From: Pontederia crassipes
Lineage: Eukaryota; Streptophyta; Magnoliopsida; Commelinales; Pontederiaceae
Direction of reading: 5' to 3'
Length of the DNA stretch: 64,000 bases
NCBI GenBank assembly: GCA_030549335.1
Contig: CM060193.1
Coordinates: forward strand, 62,421,646 to 62,485,645
Positions within the stretch are counted from its first letter, which is position 1. The number at the start of each line of letters is the position of its first letter. The translations under genes and the position numbers were made by a program. Positions 1 to 11,392 of this stretch are shown here, piece by piece. Below the pieces are notes generated by a model. That model saw nothing but the letters and a program-made list of their open reading frames with translations, was not told where the DNA came from and did no database searches.

Positions 1-569
1 CACTTATATCAGACATTCTATACCAATTCTATTTTGAAAGTGACGCTATATGTATCCCTGGGCAAATTTTGTTTCAAGTTCCAGCCTATCCCATATCAAA
101 TGTGAACACTATGAACCCAACACCTGGGTGGGCGAATTGCTCCCCGCACTTTTGATCTTAACCAATTAATACAACAGTCTTCTAATGAAAACTATCAAAC
201 TGTTAATATTCAAATGATTAATACATTCAATACAAATATTCAAACTGTAGTATTTATGTCATGTAAGACATTATAAAAACTATCAAAACATGAAAATTAT
301 TTATAAGCAAATATGGGAGTTTTTTAGATATAAACTACCAAACAGATGGATAAAATTCATCTTCAGTCTTGTACAATACTTGTTCAAAGTACATGTATAG
401 TTGAAAAAGATCACTTTATAATTGTTGCAAAAGTAAGAATTAGATTAATCACTTTGTATACAGTTTGATAAATGCCACATGTTCATTATTTTCACGAATC
501 ATACACAATAATTTGAGATAGTTGAGAATTGTCAAAGTCAGCAAGATGTATGATCAAAATGTTCAAATG
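1..569. other. AT-rich intergenic DNA
   Basis: No convincing coding region, RNA gene or repeat boundary is seen here. The sequence is AT-rich and has no long open frame. Confidence 0.5.
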
Positions 570-743
570 CAACAACAACAACAACAAAGCCTTATCCCAC
601 TAGGTGGGGTCGGCTACATAGATCATACGACTCGTTGATCCATGTTCATGAGATTCGACAGGATTTTACGCTGGCTGTCGGGGCCTAACACAACCCTCCT
701 CCTTTATCCGGGCTTGGGACCGGCTATAAAACATAGGCGGAGT
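570..743 (-). mobile_element. Short non-autonomous RTE-type LINE derivative
   Basis: Read on the minus strand, the element starts with ACTCCGCCTATG near 743 and ends in a (TTG)n tail, seen as (CAA)n at 570-586. Its last ~50 bp (CCGACCCCACCTAGTGGGAT followed by AAGGCTTTG) match the 3' end of the RTE LINE at 56577-59570. Its first ~110 bp are absent from that LINE but nearly identical to the element at 2016-2200. It has no coding capacity. It is either an internally deleted LINE (5' leader joined to 3' end) or a SINE that borrowed the LINE tail. A clear target-site duplication was not found. Confidence 0.75.
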
Positions 744-1751
744 TTAAAAAAAAGTTTATCATAAAAAAAATTGAGGATAAACTTTTATGATAAACTTTTT
801 TCGAAAACTTGAGGATAAACTTTTAATATTAATTGACGAACATAACCAAATTTAAATTGTGTATTATTTTTAGTTCGGAAGTTGACTTAAGAGCAACGCG
901 ATAGTGTTAGCCCATTCTCATTTTAATATTAGCTCAGTCTCATCTTCTCCCTTGCTAAAGATATTTATTAGAAGGAAAAATAAATGAGAAGTGAGATAAA
1001 ATATATCAAGGATATAATGCAAGTGTTGTCTTTTGTTGGTCTAAGTTTTTGTGTTTGGCAAAATCATAGTATGCACCTCTAAAAAAAAAACGTAGTATGC
1101 AAGACATACATTTGTTTTCATTGTGTTAAACAACTAAGGAATAAAGTTAATTACCAAGATTCCTTAATAACATAAAAAATAATGTGTTTACTTCCAATAA
1201 AACCATGGGCAGCATGACACCTAATAATTCATGGCCTAGACATTTCGAACTTTTGAAACGGGATTGTTTGGGTTTATTGGTCATGGGTCTTTCCATGGTT
1301 AACATGATCCCATTGCTAGTTGAATTTATTATGAAGTCATTTGGGGTGGGGTGATTGATGTAGGGGGGAGGGGGTGTTAGTCCATGAACATGCTTGTTTT
1401 TGGCATGGCAACAAGCATATCGATCTTCATTATATACATATATTATTGCAAACATAATAAATATGAGAGGGGCTCTCAGTTATAGTTGCAAAGGGCTATT
1501 TATTTGCAACTTCATTGACTGTGGTTAGAAACTAACTGTGCTGTCTTAAATGGAATTGTACAAGTTTTTTTAAGAGGAAATGTAAAAGTTGGCATCCAAG
1601 CTATAAAGCAGAATTTGGAATCCTTGTTGAAGCATCCTATATATGTCAAAATCTGTTTTCACAAAGTGGATGGGCATAATTTTGATTCTGCATTCTAGAT
1701 ATCATGATTTAGTCGTATTCCAGGATCTTGTTTATCTCCTAGAAAATTCAT
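744..1751. other. AT-rich intergenic DNA
   Basis: Nothing recognisable was found. Short open frames here lack coding character. The stretch lies downstream of the minus-strand gene at 2308-4702. Confidence 0.5.
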
Positions 1752-1957
1752 GACTTTAGTCTCAGCTTTTATTGCTCTTGTTCTTTTGTTTACTTCCTAA
1801 AATGGAAAACACACCTCCAGCAGGAAACCAATTGAATGAAGCATTATCCTTTAATGTTCCGTTGTGGAGAAAGATGAAATGGCAGCAATAAATATCTACA
1901 ATACGTGTAACCTCGAGAGAACCACATACCGAATCTTTGACACCAGCTTTCATTGTT
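1752..1957 (-). pseudogene. Degenerate tandem copy of the last exon of the neighbouring gene
   Basis: This segment is a diverged copy of 2202-2403, about 450 bp away. Shared blocks include TTTAGTCTCAGCTTTTATTG and the stretch over the terminal exon. On the minus strand it reads A-G-V-K-D-S-V-C-G-S-L, against T-G-V-E-D-S-I-Y-G-S-L in the intact exon. The splice acceptor CAG|GGATTC of the intact copy is replaced by GAAAGCTGG. It may still serve as an alternative last exon, but it looks decayed. Confidence 0.6.
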
Positions 1958-2015
1958 CTTGTTCTTGTTATTGAGTGAAGCATTTTTTTTTAGTAATTCT
2001 TGCATTTAGTCTCAG

Positions 2016-2200
2016 AACTCCGCCTATGTTTTATAGCCGGTCCCAAGTCCGGATAAAGGAGGAGGGTTGTGGTAGGTCCCGACAGCCAGCGTAAAACTCT
2101 GTCGAATCGCATGAACACGGATCAACGAATGCAGAATGACGTCGTATGAACCATGTAGTCGACCCCACCTAGTGGGATAAGGCTTTGTTGTTGTTGTTGT
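2016..2200 (+). mobile_element. 185-bp non-autonomous RTE-type element with target-site duplication
   Basis: The element starts ACTCCGCCTATG and ends with a (TTG)n tail. It is flanked by the 15-bp direct repeat TGCATTTAGTCTCAG at 2001-2015 and 2201-2215; the first TG of the right copy could belong to the tail. The 3' ~57 bp, including GAATGACGTCGTATGA and the CCCCACCTAGTGGGATAAGG block, match the RTE LINE at 56577-59570. It was inserted between the two copies of the terminal exon of the minus-strand gene at 2308-4702. Confidence 0.85.
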
Positions 2201-2307
2201 TGCATTTAGTCTCAGCTTTTATTGCTCACGTTCTTTTGTTTGCTTCCTAAAATGGAAAAGAAGCCTCCAGTAGGAAACGAATTGCATGAAGCATTTTCCT
2301 TAGATTG

Positions 2308-4702
2308 CTACTTTGTGGAGAAAGATGAAATAACAGCATAAATATCCATAATACCTATATCCCCAAGAGAACCATATATTGAATCTTCGACACCAGTGAA
2401 TCCCTGAAAGAAGGATAAAAAAACATAAGGAATTCAACACCCTCATTGTATAATTCAATTTATATCCTGTCCAAGTTATTGTGAAAATATTTATTGGCAG
2501 GTGAAGCATATCAACTCGAGCAACAGATCATCATGAAATATGTTTGTTTGTTGTTTTTATGAGGTTTGTATTATACCTCTGCACCATGAAGACCCATGCC
2601 TACTTGAAGATTATTAAGGTCAGCTTGTACCGACGGACTGCAGGATAGGTAATCAGAAATAGCAAGACCGTAATTATCCTGGATCACAGGAAGATCATCA
2701 GGTTGGGCACTGTGATCCAAAACATTAACTGCTGGATACATATCTCCACTCCTGCATTGCCAACACACATTAGAGCTAAGAGCTCACTTATTGACTAAGA
2801 AATCTTGTTGAGCTTGGCTGGAGACTCAACTTACTAACCCATCCAAATTTATTACGAATCACTAGATATCTGGTAATGGATATTAAAGTTTACAAAAGTT
2901 AAGGAAGCCAAATTTACTCGCCTTGGTTTTAAATGATCAACAAACTTTGTTTCAACTGTTGCTTCATCTTCCAAATCGATTAAAACCTTGTCATCACCTG
3001 AAATCTGATTATAGTTACCAGTACTTCCTTCTCTGCTAACTACTGATAGACCAAAATCTATTAGAAGTTGGTTCTGATCTTCTGGAAAAGGCACAGAGGT
3101 TTGACAACTTTCCTGAACAGGATCATCTGGAATATCCAAAATCTCAGGAGCATCCATAAGGTTAAGATCAAATGAAGCAGGTTGGTTCTGCTTTTCTTCT
3201 CCCATCCTCACAAAGGGCTCAGCTTCATCTTTCAGAACTGTAGCAGAAGCAACTGATTTTAGTCCACTGACTACATCAAACATTAGTTCATCCCGGGGTG
3301 GTATGATAACTGGAAGGCTAGACTTTTTTATAGTGTGACCATCAAAGTCGTATGATTCATTATCCTGGGATAGATTTACGAATGGCAATCTAGTCTCCAT
3401 CTCAGGTTCCACCTTTTGACTCATATATTCTACAAAGCTATCCTTCTGCATCTCATCAACTGTCATTATGGATGCTCGTAAGCACTGTGGGCTCCTGTGA
3501 GCTTCATCCTGTGACTGTAGCATTTCCCCTTTGCATTCAGTAACAAAAGTACTGAAACCAGCAGGCACCTGAGCTATAGAATTGCCAACATGAACTATCT
3601 GTGAATCTTCTGTGGGTTCATCAGCGGAGACCTCGTCAATCACCATCTCAGAGTCCCGCCTAGAGGGAACCTCAACATTGTTAACGACCTCAACCTCAGG
3701 GCCTTGACCAATATGCATACTTTTATGTGCCAATGATGACCTTGGTCTTGTGGGCACCTTTGCAAAGCCACACATGCTCAGCAGATTGTTACCATGGTTA
3801 CTCTCTGACGTTTCTATAATTCCCCTGTCCTTAACATCCATATCCTTATGCCCTGTCTTCTTCTCAAATTCTCTGCCCCTTGCATTCTTAACTTCACCGC
3901 TCTCTAAAGTTGAGACCCGAACCTCATCCGACCCTTTCTTCAATTCTGCATCCAGCTCCGGCGGGGCTTCCTTCCTAGTGCTGTTGGAGCTAGCTTTAGA
4001 TCCAGTATCATCTAGCTCGGACCCTGACTCGCCCACTGCTTCATTTTTTGAATGTTGCTCCCTTCCTCCAGCAACCCTTGAGACACTACTTCCAACTTCA
4101 TCGCACCCTCCTCTTCGTTCTCTGCTACTGTACCCAGGTGCAAAGTCATCATCATCTTCCATACTATCTGAATATCCTCTACTTCTGTCATTCCAGGACC
4201 CATTTCTCCCCCTGTCTCTACTCCAATCCAAACCATGCCCTCTATCATTATAATATGTCATCTTCCTCCTTCCCCCAGCAGTAGCACTCTTTCTTGACCC
4301 AGATCGGTCGTAATCATCATTATACCTTCTCCTTCCATAACCCGCATCAGATCTAGAATTGCCCAGCCGAGCAAGTGCTGATGTTCTGCCCTCCGAGTAT
4401 GCCGCCTGAGATGCTCTCTCTCGTCCTCTGAACTCTGGAAGTCTGTCGTCAGGCAAACTGCTCCCTCGCAGCACACTCGCAGGCAGAACTCCTTTTGCGA
4501 CCAAGTACTCTGCAGCAAGCCGTCCGGCCTCCATGAGGATGTCAACCTTGGAAGATGGCGGATTATAAGGCTTTGAATAGCTCCTACGGAGGCTGCCGCC
4601 GCCAGCGGCATTGCGGCTGCGGTTCCGATCAAACTGTGACCCCGACCGAAATCCATCACGATGGTTATTCCGATACTTCGGCTGCATCGTTCTTGATTGC
4701 AT
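2308..4702 (-). CDS. Conserved plant protein of unknown function, Ser/Arg-rich (three exons)
   Basis: I do not recognise a named family. The proposed CDS is join(4702..2922, 2751..2577, 2403..2308), minus strand, 683 residues. The start is the first ATG in the open frame; upstream codons lack an ATG. Residues 1-50 are basic and low-complexity. Residues ~52-76 (KVDILMEAGRLAAEYLVAKG) look like one amphipathic helix and are the best-ordered part. Residues ~80-230 are rich in R, S, G, D and Y, and the remainder is acidic and disordered. The C-terminus has N-L-M-D-A-P-E-I-L and a final exon G-F-T-G-V-E-D-S. Intron 1 must use a GC donor (AAG|GCGAGT) to join K-P-R to S-G-D-M in frame, because the nearby GT gives a stop after eight codons. 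Intron 2 is CAGAG|GTATAA...TTTCAG|GG. A donor-like GGTATT in exon 3 leaves open a further exon, so the C-terminus is less certain. A nuclear or RNA-related role is only a guess from composition. Confidence 0.75.
2752..2921 (-). other. Probable GC-AG intron
   Basis: The minus-strand donor is AAG|GCGAGT and the acceptor TGCAG|GAGTGG. Splicing here joins AG (2923-2922) to G (2751), giving an Arg codon followed by Ser-Gly-Asp-Met and a 65-codon open continuation. Using the GT five bases downstream (CGA|GTAAAT) with this acceptor shifts the frame and hits TAA after eight codons. GC-AG is the most common non-canonical intron class and its usual donor context is AG|GCAAGT. Confidence 0.7.
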
Positions 4703-5659
4703 TCCGGAATCAAAAGAATTCAATGGATGAGATGCTAAAGAACAGATTGAAGCAAGGAGCCAACTTGAGCTGAAATTTTTTACTTCTTCAACACCAGAAC
4801 GAAATGAGCAAAATACCAGATTTCTTGGAGAGTTGGGTACGATTCTTGGTGGAAATTTTCACTGATTTCTCGAGTCAGAAGCTTAGATTACGTCCGAAAC
4901 TTCGAAACAAACAGTCCACTTTCCTCAGTTCTTGAACACAGGAAATTAATAAAAAAGTCTTCCGTCAGTACAGGTTTGCTCAGATTGTGCATGAACCATC
5001 AAGATGCATCAAGAAAGACCTTATTAAATTTCCAGGTTTGGGTTCTTTTTCCTTCGTCCCTTCCGCCGGTAACTTCGGCTCAGCTCTCCGATCACGATTC
5101 TCGGGTCAATCCCAACCCGAAATCAACCATTCGGATGCCGGAAAAAAAAGGTCTAAATTGAACGATCGCGAGACGATCTCACTCTGGTCCCATCGCGTTC
5201 CCAAATCAACAATTATAGGGTCTCAAGATCTCCCCTTTTTTAGTAGAATTCTCCTGGTGTTTTTGTTTTAGGGTTCCGGCTCTTCCGATGTATCGGAACT
5301 CGAACGCTTAGCAAGGAGGTCCGGATATTTTTGTTAGGCGTTCGTCTTAGGGTACACGCGTCAGGATTCTACTGGCCGGTCCCCCTGGCATTTAAAGCGC
5401 ACCTGCGGACCCGCGTTGGTTTTTTTAATGGGCTCCGATGAAAACAATGGGCCCAGCAGCGTTAGGTGGGGGACGAAAAACGTGATAATTAGTTTGTATT
5501 TCCTAAGTAAGATGATGTAATTATTACGAGATGATGACCAAACTAATTATAATAGGGAAGTGCTCTGCGTTAATTTCCCTGGAGGCTTTCCATTAACGGT
5601 GGGCGATAATGTTATTAGCCTATTAGGACGAAAGTGCTTCCGGTGGGCTATTTTTCGGT
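4703..5659. other. 5' leader and promoter region of the minus-strand gene
   Basis: This stretch upstream of the gene at 2308-4702 is moderately GC-rich to about 5470 and then AT-rich. No coding frame in it has recognisable content. It probably holds the 5' untranslated region and promoter. I could not place a TATA box or transcription start. Confidence 0.4.
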
Positions 5660-6070
5660 GCAAAAAAAAAATTATATGCCATTTTTGGGATCAATTTTTT
5701 AAATAATAAGAATAAAAACCACCACAGATAGAGACTCGATTTTTTTGAATGATTTTTATTATTTTAGTACAATAATATTTTTAAAAATATAATAATAAAT
5801 TAATATTAATATTAACATATTTAATTAAATATAGGGCATAGTATTAGATCTATTAAATTAGATTTTCATAATGAGATATGGATGCATTAAACTATTTTTA
5901 AAAAAAACTATTATACCAATAATAAAAAATTATTGTTATAAATTATATAAATAATAAATAAAAATGGGCTTCACGTGGACCCCTAGTTTAAATGGGTTAG
6001 CTTCACTCTATTAAAAAATAGCCTAATTTTCTTTTAATCGAATAGCTTTTTTAAATTAGTCAAAGTTTTC
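5660..6070. repeat. Dispersed AT-rich repeat, copy 1
   Basis: This region matches 25890-26270 in the same orientation over several hundred bases. Shared order: a poly-A/ACCACC start, TTTTTTTGAATGATTTT, AATATTAATATTAACATATT, a GTGTTAGA-like block, TTTCATAATGAGATA, then GGGCTTCACG/GGACTTCACGG and CTCTTATTAATG-like blocks. It has no coding capacity. It is probably a decayed transposon of unknown class. Confidence 0.6.
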
Positions 6071-6231
6071 TTATACTCTTAATAATGTCTCACCAAATCC
6101 ACAATAAATGCTCCTTTTGGAGTTTTTTTCTTCTAAAAAGTTCCATATCCACAAGTTTAATAATGTGATATACATTTTATATGAATTTAATGGGATGTTA
6201 CCCACTCAAGTAGGTAGCAATATGCTGCCTA

Positions 6232-9200
6232 AGGAAAGGAAACAGAGGAGCAAGTAATAATGAAGACTCTCATACACCACTCCAACTCCACCTCGATCTC
6301 CTCCATAGCGCACCTCCCACTCAGACCTCTCTCATTCTAAGGTTTCGAACACTAGTGGAAGCATAGAAAAATGAAGCCCCTTATCCCCAATCCTCACTCT
6401 CGCCGTTCTCCTCTTTTTTCCCAAATGTCTCCTTAAACTCCTCCACCACAAACACTCCTTATGTTCCATAGTTCCAACGAGTCCCACGGACACACCAAAT
6501 AGCACGAACCCCACAAGCCAACATGCCTCTTTTGTTGATTCACAAACACATCTCCACCACAGTGCCAAGTCCCCCTCCTCTCTCTTCCTAGTCTGATGTC
6601 GTGCAAGGAAATCATGATCGTGCGCTTCCACAAATGTCTCCCCGATAGTGGAGATTCCTTCAAGCCTCTATCACAGAGGAAGTTGTCATACCTCTGGAGG
6701 ATGTTGAACCACGTATGTTGGAGCTCTCGCACAACCTCATGGGGTGCTTCCTTGGTAGTGCTGAGGATCTCCGATCTGAGCTTCCGTCACTCTAGAACCT
6801 CCGACGTCCGATCCAGGTGATCGAGTTAGGAAATGTGTATCTACTCTTTATTTTTAACGATGTAAATGATTGATTACATGTCCTTACAAGTCCACTTGTG
6901 AGCTATAAGGGACACTTGCTAATGGTGAGCCAGACCAAACCTTTCTTCTAGCCGGCTATTAAAAGGATAGCTATCATTTCTGTCTAGATTCAACTTTCGG
7001 ACTTACCTTACGAGCTTGCAAATCAGGCCTCCATTAAATGTATAGCAACATATTTTGACCCCTTGCTGAGTATTGAACATGTCTCTGTCGAATGCGCTGG
7101 TGCTCGTGTTTGACCTTGATATTAGTAAATCGGTGAAACAAGGCATCTGGTGAGTCTGTCGAACGACAACCGATACTTCCAACGCATTTTATAGGAAAAC
7201 ATTCCACTCTTCTATTTCAGGTGTGAACTTGTGAGTTACTGATTTGAGAGTTGTTCGTTAAATCTTCCTCGAAAGCTAACACCGGTGATGGTGTGCTTCT
7301 GTTCGAGCCATGAATACATGCCCATACTATTCGGCGTGTGTCGAGACCTCAAATTCGATCGAACTCCCTTGTTGGTGGTTGGTCATCCACTCCCATGGAC
7401 GGATAGAGCTCCCCGAAGGCGACAGATCGACCAATGCTGAATCGGCAATGGTAAGCTCAGTTCAAACCATCAAACCACTTCTAACACCTAACTCCTTTCA
7501 AGCTCTCTACGACAATGTTGACCTCCCTTCATACTCCAATGGACCATGAGACGAAACTGCTAATCATGACACTTTGACTGAATCAGGCTCTTGGCCTATT
7601 GGAAGCACTGTGCTTGCGCATCCTCCGCCTTGTGTTATTAACTTTGCAACCAACGGTAAAAAAATAGATCATTTCTAATGGCTCAGATCTCTTTGTGATG
7701 GCTGAAATGGTTAATCAGGCGACACCTGACTCCAATCTGCACACTACACAAGATGCTCAAATCTCACGTGTCCCCCTCACCCCTCTCCCCCTCCAAAAAT
7801 CCAAAGCAAGATGCAATCTGAACCACCTAGGATTTCTTTCCCCGGTTTCTCCTCGCCTCCTCATCTCCCTAGCCCTATTCGAGTGTGATCTCCTCCATTT
7901 GCCCCAAATCTCAAGGGTACTATAGGAGATGAGGAGGCTCATGCAGCACTGGCAAAAGATAATCTTGCTGACTCTCCATGCTTGCTGTGGAATCATAGGA
8001 CAACGCCACAAACTGAAGAGGAACCTATCGATGAAGACCCAGAGTCACCACCCACCTGATTGGAGGCAAAGCATGGCAAATCTAGAAGACGATCGCTCTC
8101 TAATCACTCCCCTTACTATTTACTGCCAATAATATACCTAGAAAACTTAAACCTTTTAAATTTGAACATTTTTTGTTAAGCTATGAGGAGCCATGACACA
8201 TTATTCAACAGATCTAGAACAAACACACTCAAAACTCTAACATCACTAAGTCTTTAAATGAAATTAGGAAGAAAATAGTAAAATGGAATAAGGAGGAGCT
8301 GGGCTCCTTAGAAACTAGGCTTCAGGAGGTTAAGCAAGAAATCGAGTACATAGAAAAACAAGATGAGCAAGTTGGCCTCTCTGAACATGACATTGCTAGA
8401 CTTACTACCACAAACACTCAACCTACTTCAGCCAGATCACCTTAAAGTGGTGGAGTAGGTCGCGAATCAACTGGTTTGAACATGGTGACAAGAATACTCA
8501 TTTCTTCCTCCTAATGACCATTGCTTGACATAGGAAGAATTTAATTACACATATTGCAGACAGAGTGAATTCGAACAGATGAAATCCAAATCCTTCAAAA
8601 CTTTGTTGAACATTATACAGACCTATGGCAGCCCACATCCAACCTAAATATTCTTGTTGAGGATTGGTCTGCCCTTCCCAAGCTACCTACTAATTTCCAC
8701 TCCCAGCTCATTGCCCATGTGACCCTTAAGGAAGTCAGACTGGCCATCTAGAGCATGTCACAAATGGTTTCACCTTAGAATTCAACAAGGCCTGTTGGAA
8801 CATCATTGGGCAAGACATTACTAGGAAAATTATACATTTCTTTTAGTCTGAACAGATGCCCCTGAATGGTAAAAAACAAACCTCATTTTTATTCCGAATA
8901 ACTAGAACCCTAGAAAGGTCACTGATCGATCGATTGTTCTTTGTAATGTGCTTTACCGGTAATTGACACATCTTAGTCTGCTTTCAATATCTTGACTATG
9001 CAGAAAACTTAAGGTAGATATGGCTAAAAATTTCAATAGAATTTCATGGGACTCCATCTTCAAAGTTCTTACTAAGACAAATTTTCTTAATATTCTCATC
9101 TCTTGGATTATGGCAGTATCAAATCCCCCATTTTTAATTGCTGCATAAATGGTATTCAGTCTCCTCCATTTTATAGCCACAAAGGCATTCGACAAGGTAA

Positions 9201-11380
9201 CCCAATCTCTCCTTACCTATTGATTTTAGTCACACAAACCTTATCTTTCCTACTCCAGTAGATCGTACTAAGTGGAAGTATATCACCCTTCAGAATTAAA
9301 TCGTCTATCATTAGTTACTTATTATATGCTGACGATCTACTCATTTGTGCTGAGGCAAATGTTAAAAATCGCAAGAATATTAAGAAAGTAATGCATATTT
9401 ACTACTAGTTCACAAATCAATTGATCAATCTGGAAAAGTCATGTGTCTACCTCCCACCAAATTGCATTCGCGAAAAAGGATGGCTATTAAGACTGCTTTG
9501 GGTATAGAGTGTGATATTTTTTCTTTTACATATGTGTACCTATTTCTTTCAAATACATTCCTAAAAAGTATCAGTGTTTACTTATCGAAAAGACATCTTG
9601 TAAGTTATCTGGCTGGAAAAGGAAACTTCTTAATCAAGTAGGGAGAATTATACTTATCAAATTTATTTTAAACTCCTTACCCTCTCACGTTTTTTTCTTC
9701 TAGTTATATTTGCAAATGTAGTAGGGATATGCTTGAGAAGCTGAGTAGGGGCTTCCTTTGGTCCTATGCTAATGGTAAGAAAGGTCTTCATTTGGTAAGT
9801 TGGTAGACCACACAGCTCCCAATATCTCATGGTGGTCTGGGTATCAGAAACTTTAACTTTATTAAAATTTCATTGTTAACCAAGAAAATTATGGAGGTGC
9901 TGAACGACTTGATCAAGCAGCCCCCGAGTACAACGAGTGATTAGCAAATATGATGTCTTGCATCCTTGGATTGCCACTAACCCTTGCAGGCCCCTTGCTT
10001 GGGGCTGGCGCTCCATTTTGCTTGTCATGGAGAAAGTTAATTGAAGATGGTATAAGAAAACACATTTAAAATGGTAACACCATAAATGTCATGATGGACC
10101 ATTGGTTGTTTTATGTACCCTTAAAGTTAATGCGTACTTATGTTAACGTTGAGGCTCCTCTCTCTTCATTAACTATCTCATATTTTATCTCAAATAGTAA
10201 CTAGAATGTCCATACTTTTAACTCATTACTTTGTTCCTTTACTTGTGTCGACCATCTCCAAAATTTGCTTGCCTTCATTTGCTAATGATGACAAATGGAT
10301 TTGGATTAATGGTACACAGGGTAATGTTACAACCAAAACTATCTATAATCAATTGTGCAACCAAGCAACTCCATCATTGAGTATTAGGGAACATGTTTGG
10401 ATTGACATTTGGAAGTTATGCATTCCTCAAAAAATAAAGATTTTCTTATGGAAGCTCAAATATAAGTGTTTGCAAACTATGGACTTTATTGATGTTTTTA
10501 ATCCTTGGATTAACACCACTTGTGCTTTATGTGGTCTTGCCTCGGAAACGACATTGCACCTATTTTTTTACTTTTCTACTTCAAATGTAATTTGGAACTT
10601 ATTTTTCAATCATACTAGTTACCAACTTCGTTACTGACATAACTAGTTTGCTAGGGACCGGATCAAGGAGGGGATGACTTGGAGAACTCTTAGATTCTTA
10701 TTTGCTTTTTGTTTATGGAACATTTGGAAAATGAGGAATGATGAACAGTTTGAATCCAAACATGCTACCATCTCAACGGTGTGGGAGAGGGCTCTAGTAG
10801 GGCATTATGATTATGTTAGACATTATTTGTCAGAAGCATCTTCCTTTCTTATCCCCTATGATCAAATATTGGTCAAGTGGGAGCCTCCGCCTCTGAGTTG
10901 GGTATGTCTCAACTCGAATGGGTCTCTTGGACTTGGGCAAGTTGGAGGTACCAACTATATATATCAGACACTAGGGGTTTCATTTTTGCAGGTGTGATTA
11001 GGAAGGATTTCGAGGTTGAAGCTTGGGGTATGATGGCTAGCATCATAAGGTGTGCACAGATGGGCTTCCAACATGTTACTTGTCAAACGGATTCAGCTAT
11101 TTTGGCGGTGTCATGCTAAGGAAGAACCATTGCCCATGGAGAATTCTAAATCCACTATGTCACATTTGGCATAGCATTTTACAATTTCAAAGTTTTAATT
11201 GTAAACATATTTACCGCGAAGCAAATTGTGCCACAGATTTTTTGGCAAACCTTGGTCGAAACTCAGTCTTCCATGAATTTTGGAAGGAAAGCCCTCCTCA
11301 GGGTCTCCTCCACATTATGTACGAGGACAATTCTCCCCTTTTGATTGATAGATAGTTATGCTCTTCTTTAAAAAAAATAT
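6232..11380 (+). mobile_element. Plant L1-type LINE, internally deleted, with 12-bp target-site duplication
   Basis: Perfect 12-bp direct repeats ATATGCTGCCTA lie at 6220-6231 and 11381-11392, and the element ends in an A-rich tail at 11370-11380. Its 5' third has an ORF1-like remnant near 7310-8130, including N-S-F-Q-A-L. The 3' part carries reverse transcriptase, zf-RVT and RNase H remnants in the usual plant L1 order. Frameshifts and stops are frequent. The endonuclease domain that should precede the K-P-F-K-F-E-H-F linker (near 8150) is missing, so it is internally deleted. It could not move by itself. Confidence 0.9.
8140..11355 (+). pseudogene. L1 LINE ORF2 remnant (RT, zf-RVT, RNase H)
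   Basis: Translated pieces fall in plant L1 ORF2 order but in shifting frames. They are the post-endonuclease linker (K-P-F-K-F-E-H-F, ~8150), a W-N-K-E-E-L-G-S-L-E region (~8290), and G-D-K-N-T-H-F-F (~8490). Next come the RT block G-I-R-Q-G-N-P-I-S-P-Y-L (~9185-9220) and the catalytic Y-A-D-D-L-L (~9325). Then come a zf-RVT domain (10206-10637; W-K-L-C-I-P-Q-K-I-K-I-F-L-W and C-A-L-C-G with H-L-F-F) and an RNase H-like tail (10870-11355; L-N-S-N-G-S, C-Q-T-D-S, H-I-Y-R-E-A-N). The many breaks mean no functional protein. Confidence 0.88.
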
Positions 11381-11392
11381 ATATGCTGCCTA

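Noticed and set aside
3750..4253. 167-codon open frame on the plus strand
   Set aside because: It lies antisense to the real gene at 2308-4702 and arises from its Ser/Arg-rich codons.
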